Shown: positions 1 through 8,185, counted from the first letter of the stretch. The stretch: DNA of 64,000 nt from an uncultured Saprospiraceae bacterium (GCA_937926205.1 CALEYL010000042.1:29314-93313); one strand, 5' to 3'. Notes: generated by a model not told the origin, from the sequence alone. Program-made: numbers and translations.

Positions 1-528
1 AACGAGCCGGATTTTATCACGTATGAAATTCACCGCTCTACTGATGGCGGAAAGCAATACAAACTGATTGCCGCCGTACCCGGTAAAGGAAAGGTTGAGA
101 AACAGGATTATGCCCACCTGGACAAAGGATTTGCGGTCAACAGCCAATTCAAAAACGCACAATACCAAATCAAAGCAATCCGCAAAGACGGCCGGTTTAC
201 GCTGTTTTCGCCCGATCAACCGGAAAAGGAAGAGGTTGCTCAAGCTAATCCTGAAGAGGGCACTGCCGCTTCTGATGACAACAAACTGATTCCTGATGCT
301 GCAACCGGTGCAGTACGCATAAAATACAACCTGGCCAAAACATCCAATGTTTTGGTACTCCTCACGGATGCGCAGAACAAAGAAATTTCCCGGGTACCGC
401 TCAACAACCAGCCCCCGGGGGCCTACAATAAGTCTCTGGATCTGAGCCGGATAGGCAAAGGAACCTATACCCTGGTTATCAAAGCCGAAGGGGCTGTTGT
501 GGCGCAATATCAGGTGGAGAAGAGCTAG
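1..528 (+). CDS. C-terminal part of a secreted protein with a degenerate T9SS-type sorting domain (5' end outside window)
   Basis: The frame is open from the first base to the TAG at 526-528, giving at least 175 residues. The first about 65 residues read like a fibronectin-type or beta-sandwich repeat (ITYEIHRSTDGGKQYKLIA). After an acidic linker comes LIPDAATGAVRIKYNL, then a Gly-Lys-Gly-Thr-Tyr turn and a final strand ending in VEKS. This layout matches the Por-secretion (type A) sorting domain of Bacteroidota, but the usual PNP motif reads PDAATG, so the match is degenerate. The likely role is a secreted or surface protein; the N-terminal function is not visible. The last about 78 bases recur in decayed form at 4255-4337. 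Family assignment is inference. Confidence 0.75.
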   Translation, partial: NEPDFITYEIHRSTDGGKQYKLIAAVPGKGKVEKQDYAHLDKGFAVNSQFKNAQYQIKAIRKDGRFTLFSPDQPEKEEVAQANPEEGTAASDDNKLIPDAATGAVRIKYNLAKTSNVLVLLTDAQNKEISRVPLNNQPPGAYNKSLDLSRIGKGTYTLVIKAEGAVVAQYQVEKS

Positions 529-913
529 GCTTGTTGATCTGCGGTTATGCTGTTTTGAGTCTTTTCCCGGTAATAATATTTGGGCCAAAAGTTATTTGGT
601 CTTAGGGGTACGGAAGAAAGGTGCACACGTTGTTTATGGCGGTGATGCGGTGTAAGCCAGGCAGATCATAAAATGTCTGAATCAGAATTCACAAAATTGG
701 AGCCTACCTATCGGCAGGTAAAAATTTTCAGGATTGACACGCCACGAATTCCGGAAACTCCTGCCTACCCGGCCAGCCTATCGGAGGTCAGGCAGACAGA
801 ATGAAATTCAGAAAATCCTATCCATGACAGATTATCTGTCAACCCAATTTTTTTACCCCAACGGGGTGGCCCAACCTGATTCAGACAGATGGAAAGCGAG
901 CATTCTTTAGAGT

Positions 914-979
914 AAAATCATGGATTGCTGGGCGGGCTGAACCCGCGACTTTGGTTCGTATGCGACCCTGAAAGGTCGC
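914..979. repeat. Dispersed repeat C, copy 1, with GCGACC/GGTCGC hairpin
   Basis: About 66 bases that recur at 1954-2021 with a few differences. Both share a start at AAAATCATGGATTGCTGG, an inner GCTGAACCCG and an end with GCGACC-CTGAAA-GGTCGC. The terminal hairpin resembles extragenic palindromic repeats. The stretch 529-913 shows no credible gene. Confidence 0.7.
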
Positions 980-1044
980 AACAAGCGGCATCTTTTCTAA
1001 AATGAGCAGGGTGTAATCAGCTTGTGCGCCAGCGGATAATCAGC

Positions 1045-1359
1045 TTATGCACCAGCGGGGCCGGCAGCGTTTGCCGCAGGCGCAGGGGTGACGTTTAATT
1101 GAACCGCCACAGGCGCTGATACACAGGGCATGGTGCCCACTACTGCATAAACGGTCGTGGTGTTGGTTGTAAATGCTCCGGGCGTACCAATTGACATCGT
1201 TGCCGCCATATTCGTATACCAGTTCACGGGCTGGCCGGAACCGCCGTTGACGGTATTGTTGAGTGCTGTCAGGTTGAAAGTGGCCTGCCCCATGGCATTG
1301 GCACATGCTGAAAGAGGGCCGGCGGGGAACGTCGTGGGAGCCGGGTACTTTATAGGACG
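1045..1359 (-). pseudogene. Orphan fragment of an Ig-like/PKD-type repeat from a surface adhesin
   Basis: Read on the minus strand, the open frame from about 1359 to 1045 gives a sequence with TTFPAGPLSACANAMGQATF, then Thr- and Asn-rich beta strands, a VNWYTN motif and a Cys in MPCVSAPVAVQLNV. This is the composition of repeat modules in large T9SS-exported adhesins of Bacteroidota. It has no credible start: the frame is closed upstream by TGA, and it stops after a Gly/Ala/Pro-rich tail. I read it as a decayed remnant, not a working gene. A short orphan protein remains possible. Confidence 0.45.
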
Positions 1360-1440
1360 TGAAAAATATCATTCGATTTTAGATGATTAACTCATCCTTA
1401 TTTATGTAGGATAGCAATTATCGTGATAATTCTATTTTAA

Positions 1441-1472
1441 GGCCGATAGGTACAAATCTATCGGCCTTTTTT
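1441..1472 (+). terminator. Rho-independent terminator with no obvious gene in front
   Basis: GGCCGATAG (1441-1449) and CTATCGGCC (1458-1466) form a perfect 9-bp stem with an 8-base loop, followed by a run of T on the plus strand. No plus-strand gene lies directly upstream, so it may be left over from a lost gene. Confidence 0.6.
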
Positions 1473-1485
1473 ACATGAAGTAACC

Positions 1486-1574
1486 CCCGCTCGCGACGAA
1501 CCTGTCACCCATCAAAAGCGCTCGCTCGTTGCGACCTGTGGTCGCAAACGGGTCAAAGCTGCGGGCTCCAGCCC
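1486..1574. repeat. Dispersed repeat B, copy 1
   Basis: About 89 bases, starting CCCGCTCGCGACGAACCTG and ending in GGGCTCCAGCCC, that recur almost unchanged at 3688-3776. The unit carries the hairpin GCGACC-TGT-GGTCGC. In the second copy this unit runs directly into repeat A. Here the two are separated by the insert at 1575-1757. Confidence 0.8.
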
Positions 1575-1757
1575 ACTACTGTCTAAAACCTTAGAAAAGG
1601 CAAGGATCGTACGAGAAATTCAACACAGGAATCCGCGTTTTCTGTGTCATTTGTTTCATCTGCGTTCCCAACAACACATCCTTAGGAACACTGATGACCC
1701 GGATCACGCGGAAAACACAGATGAAAACACTGTAGATACAGTGTTTTAGACAGCAAA
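1575..1757. mobile_element. MITE-like insert flanked by a 12-bp duplication
   Basis: The insert splits repeat B from repeat A, which are contiguous at 3688-3944. GGGCTCCAGCCC occurs directly on both sides (1563-1574 and 1758-1769), as expected for a target-site duplication. Near its ends it has perfect 11-base inverted repeats: CTGTCTAAAAC at 1579-1589 and GTTTTAGACAG at 1743-1753. It is 183 bases long with no coding capacity, so a non-autonomous element is the simplest reading. The inner part carries imperfect self-complementary stretches around 1650-1735. Confidence 0.6.
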
Positions 1758-1935
1758 GGGCTCCAGCCCGGCTTCAAAAAAACAAATCAAATCCCGGTAG
1801 TCGGCACAAAACCAATATCGTCCCAAATATCATCCAATCCACTCAACGATGGTGAGGGTTAAAAGTTAATCCGTGCTGATCCAGTATTTTATAGCGCACA
1901 TTAATCGGTTTTCAGACCAGAAAAATAGGCAGAAA
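1758..1935. repeat. Dispersed repeat A, copy 1 (left of the DUF234 ATPase)
   Basis: About 178 bases that match 3765-3944 with scattered substitutions. Shared blocks include GGGCTCCAGCCCGGCTTC, GTAGTCGGCACAAAA, GGTGAGGGTTAAAA and AAAAATAGGCAGAAA. With copy 2 it brackets the ATPase gene in direct orientation. Confidence 0.8.
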
Positions 1936-1953
1936 GGCGGATTTTTGGAAACA

Positions 1954-2021
1954 AAAATCATGGATTGCTGGCTTAAGGCTGAACCCGAGACTTTGGTCTG
2001 TATGCGACCCTGAAAGGTCGC
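1954..2021. repeat. Dispersed repeat C, copy 2
   Basis: Second copy of the unit at 914-979, ending in the same GCGACC-CTGAAA-GGTCGC hairpin. It lies just upstream of the ATPase gene. Confidence 0.7.
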
Positions 2022-2168
2022 CCATCATCCATACTTATTTCCAAAAATGAGGTTATACTTGGAAATAAGTCTATTTTTTTTATCGATATTTCCAGGTATA
2101 AAGCTAAATTTGATCTTGATTTCAGACATTTCGGAACAATTTTTATCACGCAATCCACTTGTTTTCAA

Positions 2169-3593
2169 ATGATTGGAAGAAAAAAAGAAATTGAAAAAAT
2201 CGAACGACTTCTTGTTTCCGGGCGCTCCGAGTTTTTGGCGGTAACGGGAAGGCGGCGTGTTGGCAAGACCTTCCTGGTGGATACCATGCTGAGAAAGCAT
2301 TACTGTTTCAGCATGACGGGCATCCAGAATGGAAGCATGGGAACGCAATTGGTGAATTTTAGCGTAAAATTGGCCGAATACGATGGGACGAACATTCCTC
2401 AAAACCCGAAAAACTGGCAGGCGGCTTTCTTGCAGTTGAAAGGATACCTCAAGACTTTGCCCAAGGATCGAAAGCAGGTTATTTTTCTGGACGAACTTCC
2501 ATGGATAGAAACACCAAAGTCGGGTTTTGTGCAAATGCTGGCGCACTTTTGGAACGATTACCTGTCCAAAGAACCGCACTTTATACTCGTGATTTGCGGT
2601 TCGGCAACTTCCTGGATCATCAAAAAAGTGATCAATGATTCGGGCGGCTTGCACAACCGGATCACCGAAAACATCCACCTTCGCCCGTTTACCTTGGCCG
2701 AAACCAATGCTTTCCTGACTGGCAAAGGACTTTCGTTCAGCCTTCAGGACTTGGCGAAAGTATATATGGCCCTTGGCGGAATCCCGTTCTATTTGGAAAA
2801 CCTTCGAAAAGGAGAAAGTTTTTCGGCGGCCATTGAGCGTTTATGTTTTGCCCCGACCGGAATTTTGCACAACGAATACCACAATCTGTACCAAGCCCTT
2901 TTCAATAATGCCGAAATACATCAACAGATTGTGGCTGCCCTCTCCATGCGGCATTATGGCATGCTGCATACCGAAATACTTCAGGAAATCGGAATGAACC
3001 AGCCTACCGGCTCTTACCAAAGAGCCATGGCGGAACTGATTGTCTCCGATTTTGTCGTCGAAAATACGCCCATGGGTAAACAAAAACGTGGTTCCACTTA
3101 TCGGCTGGTGGACGAATACAGCATTTTTTACCATCGGTTTATTCAGGCGCACAAAAAATACAGCCCCGGAATCTGGCAACAACTGGCGGAAAGCCAGTCC
3201 TATAAGATTTGGGCGGGCTACGCCTTTGAAACCCTTTGCCACAAACACATTGACGTCATCAAACGTGCATTGGGCATTGCCGCCGTTTATACCGAAATTT
3301 CCAGTATGCGGATTCCCGCTTCGGGTGGAACGCCTGGATTCCAAATTGACTTGCTCATTGACCGCAAAGACAATAGCATCAATCTTTGCGAAATAAAATT
3401 TCACAGCGGCCCCTTTACCATCACACCAACATACTATCAGCAATTGATAGAAAAGCGCCAACGTTTTGTAGATCATACGGGTACTAAAAAACAGGTTTTC
3501 CTGACTTTTATAACCAATTTCGGGATCACACCTAACACTTACGCACTGGATGTCGTGGATGCGGAAGTCCGACTGGCGCAATTATTGGATTAA
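2169..3593 (+). CDS. AAA+ ATPase with C-terminal DUF234 (PD-(D/E)XK-like) domain
   Basis: 474 residues. A P-loop lies near the N-terminus: Walker A GRRRVGKT at 27-34 and Walker B VIFLDE with D108/E109. This is typical of the archaeal-type ATPase_2 family also common in Bacteroidota. A winged-helix-like middle follows. The C-terminal DUF234 region has a nuclease-like signature: D394 in FQIDLLID and E408-x-K410 in CEIKF, the pattern of PD-(D/E)XK restriction-type folds. The cellular role of this family is not settled; a DNA- or defence-related function is plausible inference. The start is the first ATG, without a Shine-Dalgarno site. The gene stands alone between direct repeats A, which suggests acquisition as a cassette. 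Confidence 0.9.
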   Translation: MIGRKKEIEKIERLLVSGRSEFLAVTGRRRVGKTFLVDTMLRKHYCFSMTGIQNGSMGTQLVNFSVKLAEYDGTNIPQNPKNWQAAFLQLKGYLKTLPKDRKQVIFLDELPWIETPKSGFVQMLAHFWNDYLSKEPHFILVICGSATSWIIKKVINDSGGLHNRITENIHLRPFTLAETNAFLTGKGLSFSLQDLAKVYMALGGIPFYLENLRKGESFSAAIERLCFAPTGILHNEYHNLYQALFNNAEIHQQIVAALSMRHYGMLHTEILQEIGMNQPTGSYQRAMAELIVSDFVVENTPMGKQKRGSTYRLVDEYSIFYHRFIQAHKKYSPGIWQQLAESQSYKIWAGYAFETLCHKHIDVIKRALGIAAVYTEISSMRIPASGGTPGFQIDLLIDRKDNSINLCEIKFHSGPFTITPTYYQQLIEKRQRFVDHTGTKKQVFLTFITNFGITPNTYALDVVDAEVRLAQLLD

Positions 3594-3687
3594 GGTAAAA
3601 GGCTAAGATCACTCCCCCTACACCTCCGAAGGCAAGTTCCCAAACCCTTGCTTGTAACGCCGTGGAAAAGAAGATGTCTTTGAATAA

Positions 3688-3944
3688 CCCGCTCGCGACG
3701 AACCTGTCACCCATCAAAAGCGCTCGTTAGTTGCGACCTGTGGTCGCAAACGGGTCAAAGCTGCGGGCTCCAGCCCGGCTTCAAAAAAACCAAATCAAAT
3801 CCTGGTAGTCGGCACAAAATCAATATCGTTCCAAATACCATCCTATCCACTCGACGCCGGTGAGGGTTAAAAAGTTAATCCGTGCTGTTTCAGTATTTTA
3901 TAGCGCATATTCATCTGTTTTCAAAGCAGAAAAATAGGCAGAAA
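3688..3944. repeat. Dispersed repeats B+A, contiguous copy 2
   Basis: Bases 3688-3776 match 1486-1574 and bases 3765-3944 match 1758-1935, joined without a break through the shared GGGCTCCAGCCC. This uninterrupted copy shows that the 1575-1757 segment is an insertion in the other copy. After it, GTTTTAGACAGCA (3958-3970) repeats the end of that insert. Confidence 0.8.
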
Positions 3945-3988
3945 TGTAGCATACAGCGTTTTAGACAGCAATAGGTAATGCACAAATC

Positions 3989-4041
3989 ACGTCATAAAAC
4001 TCCGTGAAACCCAGCGTTTACTCCGCGGAACTCTGCGTAAT
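3989..4041. repeat. Dispersed repeat D, copy 1
   Basis: A stretch of about 52 bases (CGTCATAAAACTCCGTGAAA, then GCGTTTACTCCGCGGAACTC) that recurs at 8844-8897. No gene is visible here. Confidence 0.65.
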
Positions 4042-4143
4042 TTTTCATGGGACAAATAGACTCATGATGCATACGAACAGCTTAGCCCCTGATTCACAGG
4101 AAGCATCCAAAAATTCGGGATTTTTCCTGTAAGTAGCAGTTAC

Positions 4144-4246
4144 CATGCTACTGGACATTTTTGCACGCTTAACGTTTACTAAACTTTGAAAGTTTAGTAA
4201 ACGTAATCCTGCTTCACCCTGATCATTGAAAATGTCCGGTAGTATG
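4144..4246. repeat. Nested inverted repeat with a 33-bp perfect central palindrome
   Basis: The outer arms are 4144-4161 and 4229-4246, complementary at 16 of 18 positions, with both differences tolerated as G-U in RNA. Inside lies a perfect palindrome, 4172-4204: arms ACGTTTACTAAACTTT and its complement around a single G. It may be a small mobile palindromic element or a strong RNA hairpin. It does not end in a T-run, so it is not a simple terminator. Confidence 0.7.
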
Positions 4247-4254
4247 AGCAGTTA

Positions 4255-4337
4255 CTCAACCTAAAGCGAATAGGCAAAGGAACCTCATCAAAGCCGAAGG
4301 AGCATTGTGGCGCAATAGAAGGTGGAGAAGAACTAAG
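4255..4337 (+). pseudogene. Decayed second copy of the 3' end of the gene at 1-528
   Basis: Blocks ATAGGCAAAGGAACC, ATCAAAGCCGAAGG, TTGTGGCGCAATA and GGTGGAGAAGA appear in the same order as in 459-525, with small deletions and substitutions that break the frame. The two copies bracket the 3.7-kb interval carrying the ATPase and the repeats. This points to a duplication or insertion that copied the gene's end. Confidence 0.7.
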
Positions 4338-4349
4338 GGCAGATCCCAC

Positions 4350-6158
4350 TCAAATATGATCCCCCCTCAATTTCCGGAACCTTTTTCGCGCCTCTACGGC
4401 AAACGTACTCCCCGAATAATCAATAAAGATTTTTTCGTAGAGCGCTTTGGCTTTTTCCAGATCGTTCAGGTGGGTTTCGTAAAGTTCCGCCAGTTCAAAC
4501 AAGGAGTTGTCGGCGCGGATGTCTTCGGGGTATTTTTCAATGACCGCCTGATACATGAGCGCAGCCTGATCGTATTCGCGCTTGCGGGAAAAGACTTTTG
4601 CTTTCAGGTACCAAACGTCGTCTTCGAGGCTGTGAGCAGGAAAGAGGGTAACGAGGCTGTCCAATTTGCCGAAAGCTTCATCAAAGCGGTTTTGGAACAC
4701 CAGCAATTCGGCGTCGGCGTACATGCTCAGGGCCGTTGCATTAGAATCCAGACCCAGGTTATCCATGATAAATACAGAGAGGTCGAGCGCATCATTGGCA
4801 ATCAGGCGCGAGGTGGCAGCCTTCAGAATTTCAAACTGCGCCTGGGCCCACTGGAAATCGCCGTTGAAATACGACAGCCTGGCATTTTGAAAACGGGCTT
4901 CCTGCCCCAGTACATCTTCCTTGAAATCCTTATCTACCTGCGAATAGAGCAGGGTAGCATCCCAAACTTCGCCTTTCATGAGGTAGTAGTCGGCCAGCCG
5001 GAGTTTGCCATGTGCCTGTACAGCAGGTTCGGTGCCAGGGTATTCTATCATTTTGGACAGCAACGCGATCGCCTGATCGAGGTCATTGAGATACAGCGCC
5101 TGTAATTCGGCAAGGTCGAGGATAACCGGCGCCGTGATTTTCGAACGGCCGAATTCATCCAGAAAAGCATTGAACTGGAGTTCCAGCGCGCGCACGTCCT
5201 CCATTTTATACTGAAATCCTTCCACAATCTTGTTGCGGCGACAGCGCAGCGACTCCGTCCGGGCGTCAATATAGAAGGATGAACCCGGTCCTTTTTGCGC
5301 AACGATGTAATCATATCCGGCAATAGCGGCGTCGTAATCGCCATCGTTGGCGGCAACTTCTGAGAGTCGGAATACGCGTCCGCCATTTTCCTGCATGCGG
5401 CGATCCAGAGCTTTGGCCTGGCGGAGGGCGCTCGTGTAGTCTTTCTGTTGTATGAAAACCCAGGCCAGCAATTCCGCATCGTATTCTTTCTCAACGCCAT
5501 CCTGCATGCGGGCGTAAAGCTGCTTTTGCAATTCTTTGAAATCTTCAGGGAAGAGGTAGCGCTGAAAAACCGTTTTCAGGTTGTTCAACCGGTTGGGTTC
5601 GGCGTCTATGCTGTTCAGGTAGTTCTCAATCATTTTGGGTGTATCGCCTTTCATGCGGTACAAATCACCGAGGTTAAAAGAAAAAACCTGGGTATCTTTC
5701 AGCAGGTCCGCGCCTTTTTCGTAAGTTTCTATCGCCAGTTCGTATTTGTTGGAAGTAATGAAGGCATTGGCCAGTCGAACCACCTGGTACCGGTCTGCAG
5801 GCATTTTGGCGATGCCTTCCCGGTATTGTGCGAGGGCGTCTTCTTCCCGGTACTGACGCTCCAGCAATTTGCCGTACATCACATAGTTGGTGGAATTTTG
5901 CGGCATTTTTTTAATCTGCATTTTTATGGAAGCCTCAGCCCGGGCAAAATCTTCCGTTGCCAGCAGGCACTCAATGTACCGCTCAAAAATATAATCGTTT
6001 TGTTCGTTTTGTTCGAACAGTTTCTGATAAAGCAGGGCTGCTTTTTCATACTCGCCGTCCCGGAAATACTGCTGTGCCAGTTGTGCATCCTGGGCCCCAA
6101 CATAGGCCGGAGTCAGGCTTGTCCAAATCATTACCAAGAGGAATACGATGCGCCGCAT
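4350..6158 (-). CDS. Secreted tetratricopeptide-repeat protein
   Basis: 602 residues. A signal peptide of about 22 residues (MRRIVFLLVMIWTSLTPAYV, cut near AQDAQ) precedes repeated helical pairs of TPR type, for example AQQYFRDGEYEKAALLYQKL at about 28-47, EDALAQYREGIAKMP and a C-terminal DLEKAKALYEKIFIDYSG. Such proteins act as periplasmic scaffolds in Bacteroidota; no catalytic domain is seen. The product ends in a charged tail. A -7 box, TATTTTTG on the minus strand (6206-6213), lies about 50 bases upstream of the start. Specific partners are unknown. Confidence 0.85.
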   Translation of the reverse strand: MRRIVFLLVMIWTSLTPAYVGAQDAQLAQQYFRDGEYEKAALLYQKLFEQNEQNDYIFERYIECLLATEDFARAEASIKMQIKKMPQNSTNYVMYGKLLERQYREEDALAQYREGIAKMPADRYQVVRLANAFITSNKYELAIETYEKGADLLKDTQVFSFNLGDLYRMKGDTPKMIENYLNSIDAEPNRLNNLKTVFQRYLFPEDFKELQKQLYARMQDGVEKEYDAELLAWVFIQQKDYTSALRQAKALDRRMQENGGRVFRLSEVAANDGDYDAAIAGYDYIVAQKGPGSSFYIDARTESLRCRRNKIVEGFQYKMEDVRALELQFNAFLDEFGRSKITAPVILDLAELQALYLNDLDQAIALLSKMIEYPGTEPAVQAHGKLRLADYYLMKGEVWDATLLYSQVDKDFKEDVLGQEARFQNARLSYFNGDFQWAQAQFEILKAATSRLIANDALDLSVFIMDNLGLDSNATALSMYADAELLVFQNRFDEAFGKLDSLVTLFPAHSLEDDVWYLKAKVFSRKREYDQAALMYQAVIEKYPEDIRADNSLFELAELYETHLNDLEKAKALYEKIFIDYSGSTFAVEARKRFRKLRGDHI

Positions 6159-6205
6159 AAACTTTTCTGATTATTTGTTGTAGGTAAAGTGTTCCTGAGG
6201 GGACA

Positions 6206-6213
6206 CAAAAATA
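6206..6213 (-). promoter_or_regulatory. Bacteroidota -7 box of the TPR gene
   Basis: On the minus strand this reads TATTTTTG, matching TAnnTTTG, about 48 bases upstream of the TPR protein's start codon. No convincing -33 element was found at the usual distance. Confidence 0.45.
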
Positions 6214-6397
6214 CGATAATAAAGAACGTTTCTGCACGGCAAAAGTTGCTCCTTTGCATTCAGTGTGGATGTAAATCCCCCTTTTGAGGCGGAAAAGGGG
6301 AAATGGCAAACATGCAAATTGGCAAATTAGCAAGTCCATATTTTGCTATCTTTTGCCGTTTTGCCTCTGGCCTCTTGCTTTTTCAAAATATAGACAC

Positions 6398-7378
6398 ATG
6401 GAAACACCTGTTGATGTCCTGATTATCGGCGCCGGTCCGGCGGGATTGGTTTGCGCCATTGAAGCGCAAAAAGCCGGCCTCAGCTATGTCGTGCTGGAAA
6501 AAGGCGTTCTGGCCAATTCCATTTTCCATTTTCCGGAAAACATGACCTTTTTTTCGACTTCCCGGCTCCTCGAAATCGGCGAGACGCCTTTCATTTCCCA
6601 CACCGAAAAACCGACCCGAAGGGAAGCGCTGGAATACTACCGCCGGATATGGGAGTCCTGGAAACTGAATGTTCGTCTGTACGAAGCCGTTACCGGAATG
6701 GAGCCGGATGAAAAAACCGGATGGCGGGTTTACTCCGTAAAACATACATGGAAGGCCCGGACTGTAATCGTTGCCACGGGTTTCTACGATACCCCACGTT
6801 TGTTGGGGATTCCGGGTGAAAATTTGCCGAAAGTGAAGCACTATTACGACGATCCGCATCTCTATGCCGGGCAAAAGATCCTGGTTATCGGGGCGGCGAA
6901 TTCCGCATGCGACGTCGCTCTGGAAACCTGGAACAAAGGCGCCGAAGTAACGATGGCCATCCGCGAAAGCGAAATTTATTCCGGCGTAAAGTACTGGATC
7001 AGGCCCAATATCGAAAACAGGATCAAAGAAGGCAGCATTAAAGCCTGGTTCAACACCACCGTGCAGGAGATTTTGCCGGATCGGGTGATTTTACAAACCC
7101 CGGAGGGCACGCTAAGTATTGAGAACGATTTCGTGCTGGCCATGACTGGCTATCAGCCCGATTTTGGTTTTTTAGAAAAATTAGGCATCCGGTTGGGCGA
7201 AGACGAAGCCCGGACGCCCGTACACGACGGCAATACCCTCGAAACCAATTTGCCCGGCGTTTACCTTGCCGGGGTGCTCTGCGCGGGGTTGCAGACCAAC
7301 CGACTGTTTATTGAAAATACCCGCCACCATGGCAAGGCCATTGTTGAACACATACTGACCAATTTAACTAAAGCATAA
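6398..7378 (+). CDS. ypdA: YpdA-family FAD/NAD(P) reductase (putative bacillithiol disulfide reductase)
   Basis: 326 residues from the ATG at 6398, the usual length of YpdA. The N-terminal FAD-binding motif is GAGPAG (11-16) and a second nucleotide-binding motif is VIGAANSACD (from about 163). No CxxC redox pair is present, as is normal for YpdA and unlike thioredoxin reductase. FFSTSRLLEIG after the first fold is typical of the family. The known role is NADPH-dependent reduction of bacillithiol disulfide. The frame stays open up to 6284, but that extension has AT-rich repeat-like sequence and no family similarity. The SGNH lipoprotein follows after 14 bases, so the two likely share a transcript. 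Confidence 0.85.
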   Translation: METPVDVLIIGAGPAGLVCAIEAQKAGLSYVVLEKGVLANSIFHFPENMTFFSTSRLLEIGETPFISHTEKPTRREALEYYRRIWESWKLNVRLYEAVTGMEPDEKTGWRVYSVKHTWKARTVIVATGFYDTPRLLGIPGENLPKVKHYYDDPHLYAGQKILVIGAANSACDVALETWNKGAEVTMAIRESEIYSGVKYWIRPNIENRIKEGSIKAWFNTTVQEILPDRVILQTPEGTLSIENDFVLAMTGYQPDFGFLEKLGIRLGEDEARTPVHDGNTLETNLPGVYLAGVLCAGLQTNRLFIENTRHHGKAIVEHILTNLTKA

Positions 7379-7392
7379 AAAACAGTACCTCC

Positions 7393-8109
7393 ATGAACAA
7401 GCTTTTATTTGCGTTTGGATTAGCCGCCGTGCTCAGCGCAGGCAGTTGCGAACACCAGCCGGTGCCTGAAATGACCGGTGAAGTGCCGGAAATGAAGACG
7501 CCTCTCCACTGCCTCGCACTTGGCGACTCCTACACCATCGGCCAAAGTGTTCCAGTCGCGGACAGATTCCCGGTTCAACTGCGGCAAAAATTGACAGAAG
7601 CAGGCTTATCCATTGATACGATGCAGATTATTGCAAAAACGGGCTGGACGACCGGAGAGTTAAAAACAGCCATTGGTAATACGCAACTTTCCGCCGATAC
7701 TTTTGATTTGGTTACCCTGCTCATAGGGGTCAATAATCAATTCCGGGGTTATGCGCTAAGCGCTTACGAACCTGAATTTGCTGAATTGCTGGAAATGGCC
7801 ATCCAGTTTGCGGGAAACCAGCCCGACCGTGTTTTTGTCGTATCCATTCCCGATTACGGCGTCACCCCTTTCGGTCAAAACCGGCCAAATGCAGCTCAGA
7901 TCAGTGCTGAAATTGATGCTTTCAATGCCGCAAACCGCGCCATTACGGAAAGCCGGGGCGTTCCCTATTTTGACATCACTCCCATTTCCAGAGAGGCGCT
8001 GAATGATCTTTCCCTGCTCGCCTCCGACCAGTTGCACCCCTCGGGAAAAATGTACGGACGTTGGGTTGAGTTGCTTTTTCCGGCTGCATTGGAGCGTCTG
8101 AAACCCTGA
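7393..8109 (+). CDS. SGNH/GDSL-family hydrolase, lipoprotein
   Basis: 238 residues. An N-terminal hydrophobic signal ends at Cys19 (LSAGSC), a weak lipobox. Block I is ALGDSYT with the nucleophile Ser46; an Asn is seen in LLIGVNNQF (block III), and block V is DQLH with Asp212 and His215. These are the SGNH esterase/lipase residues. The likely activity is hydrolysis of an ester or acetyl group in the envelope; the substrate is unknown. It lies 14 bases after ypdA on the same strand. Confidence 0.85.
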   Translation: MNKLLFAFGLAAVLSAGSCEHQPVPEMTGEVPEMKTPLHCLALGDSYTIGQSVPVADRFPVQLRQKLTEAGLSIDTMQIIAKTGWTTGELKTAIGNTQLSADTFDLVTLLIGVNNQFRGYALSAYEPEFAELLEMAIQFAGNQPDRVFVVSIPDYGVTPFGQNRPNAAQISAEIDAFNAANRAITESRGVPYFDITPISREALNDLSLLASDQLHPSGKMYGRWVELLFPAALERLKP

Positions 8110-8185
8110 TAACGGAAGAACCTTGAGTAAGAAATCTGAAAAAAACAAGGAAGACCTTAACTTCGCCCCCTAAAATCATGCAACC

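Noticed and set aside
2841..3581. Minus-strand open frame of 246 codons
   Set aside because: It lies opposite the DUF234 ATPase, which has clear Walker motifs; the antisense product shows no family features.
5448..6170. Plus-strand open frame of 240 codons
   Set aside because: It is antisense to the TPR protein, has low-complexity Phe/Val-rich composition and no start context; the minus-strand gene has a signal peptide and repeats.
6284..6397. N-terminal extension of YpdA by 38 residues
   Set aside because: The stretch is AT-rich repeat-like sequence and would put the FAD motif 38 residues later than in the family.
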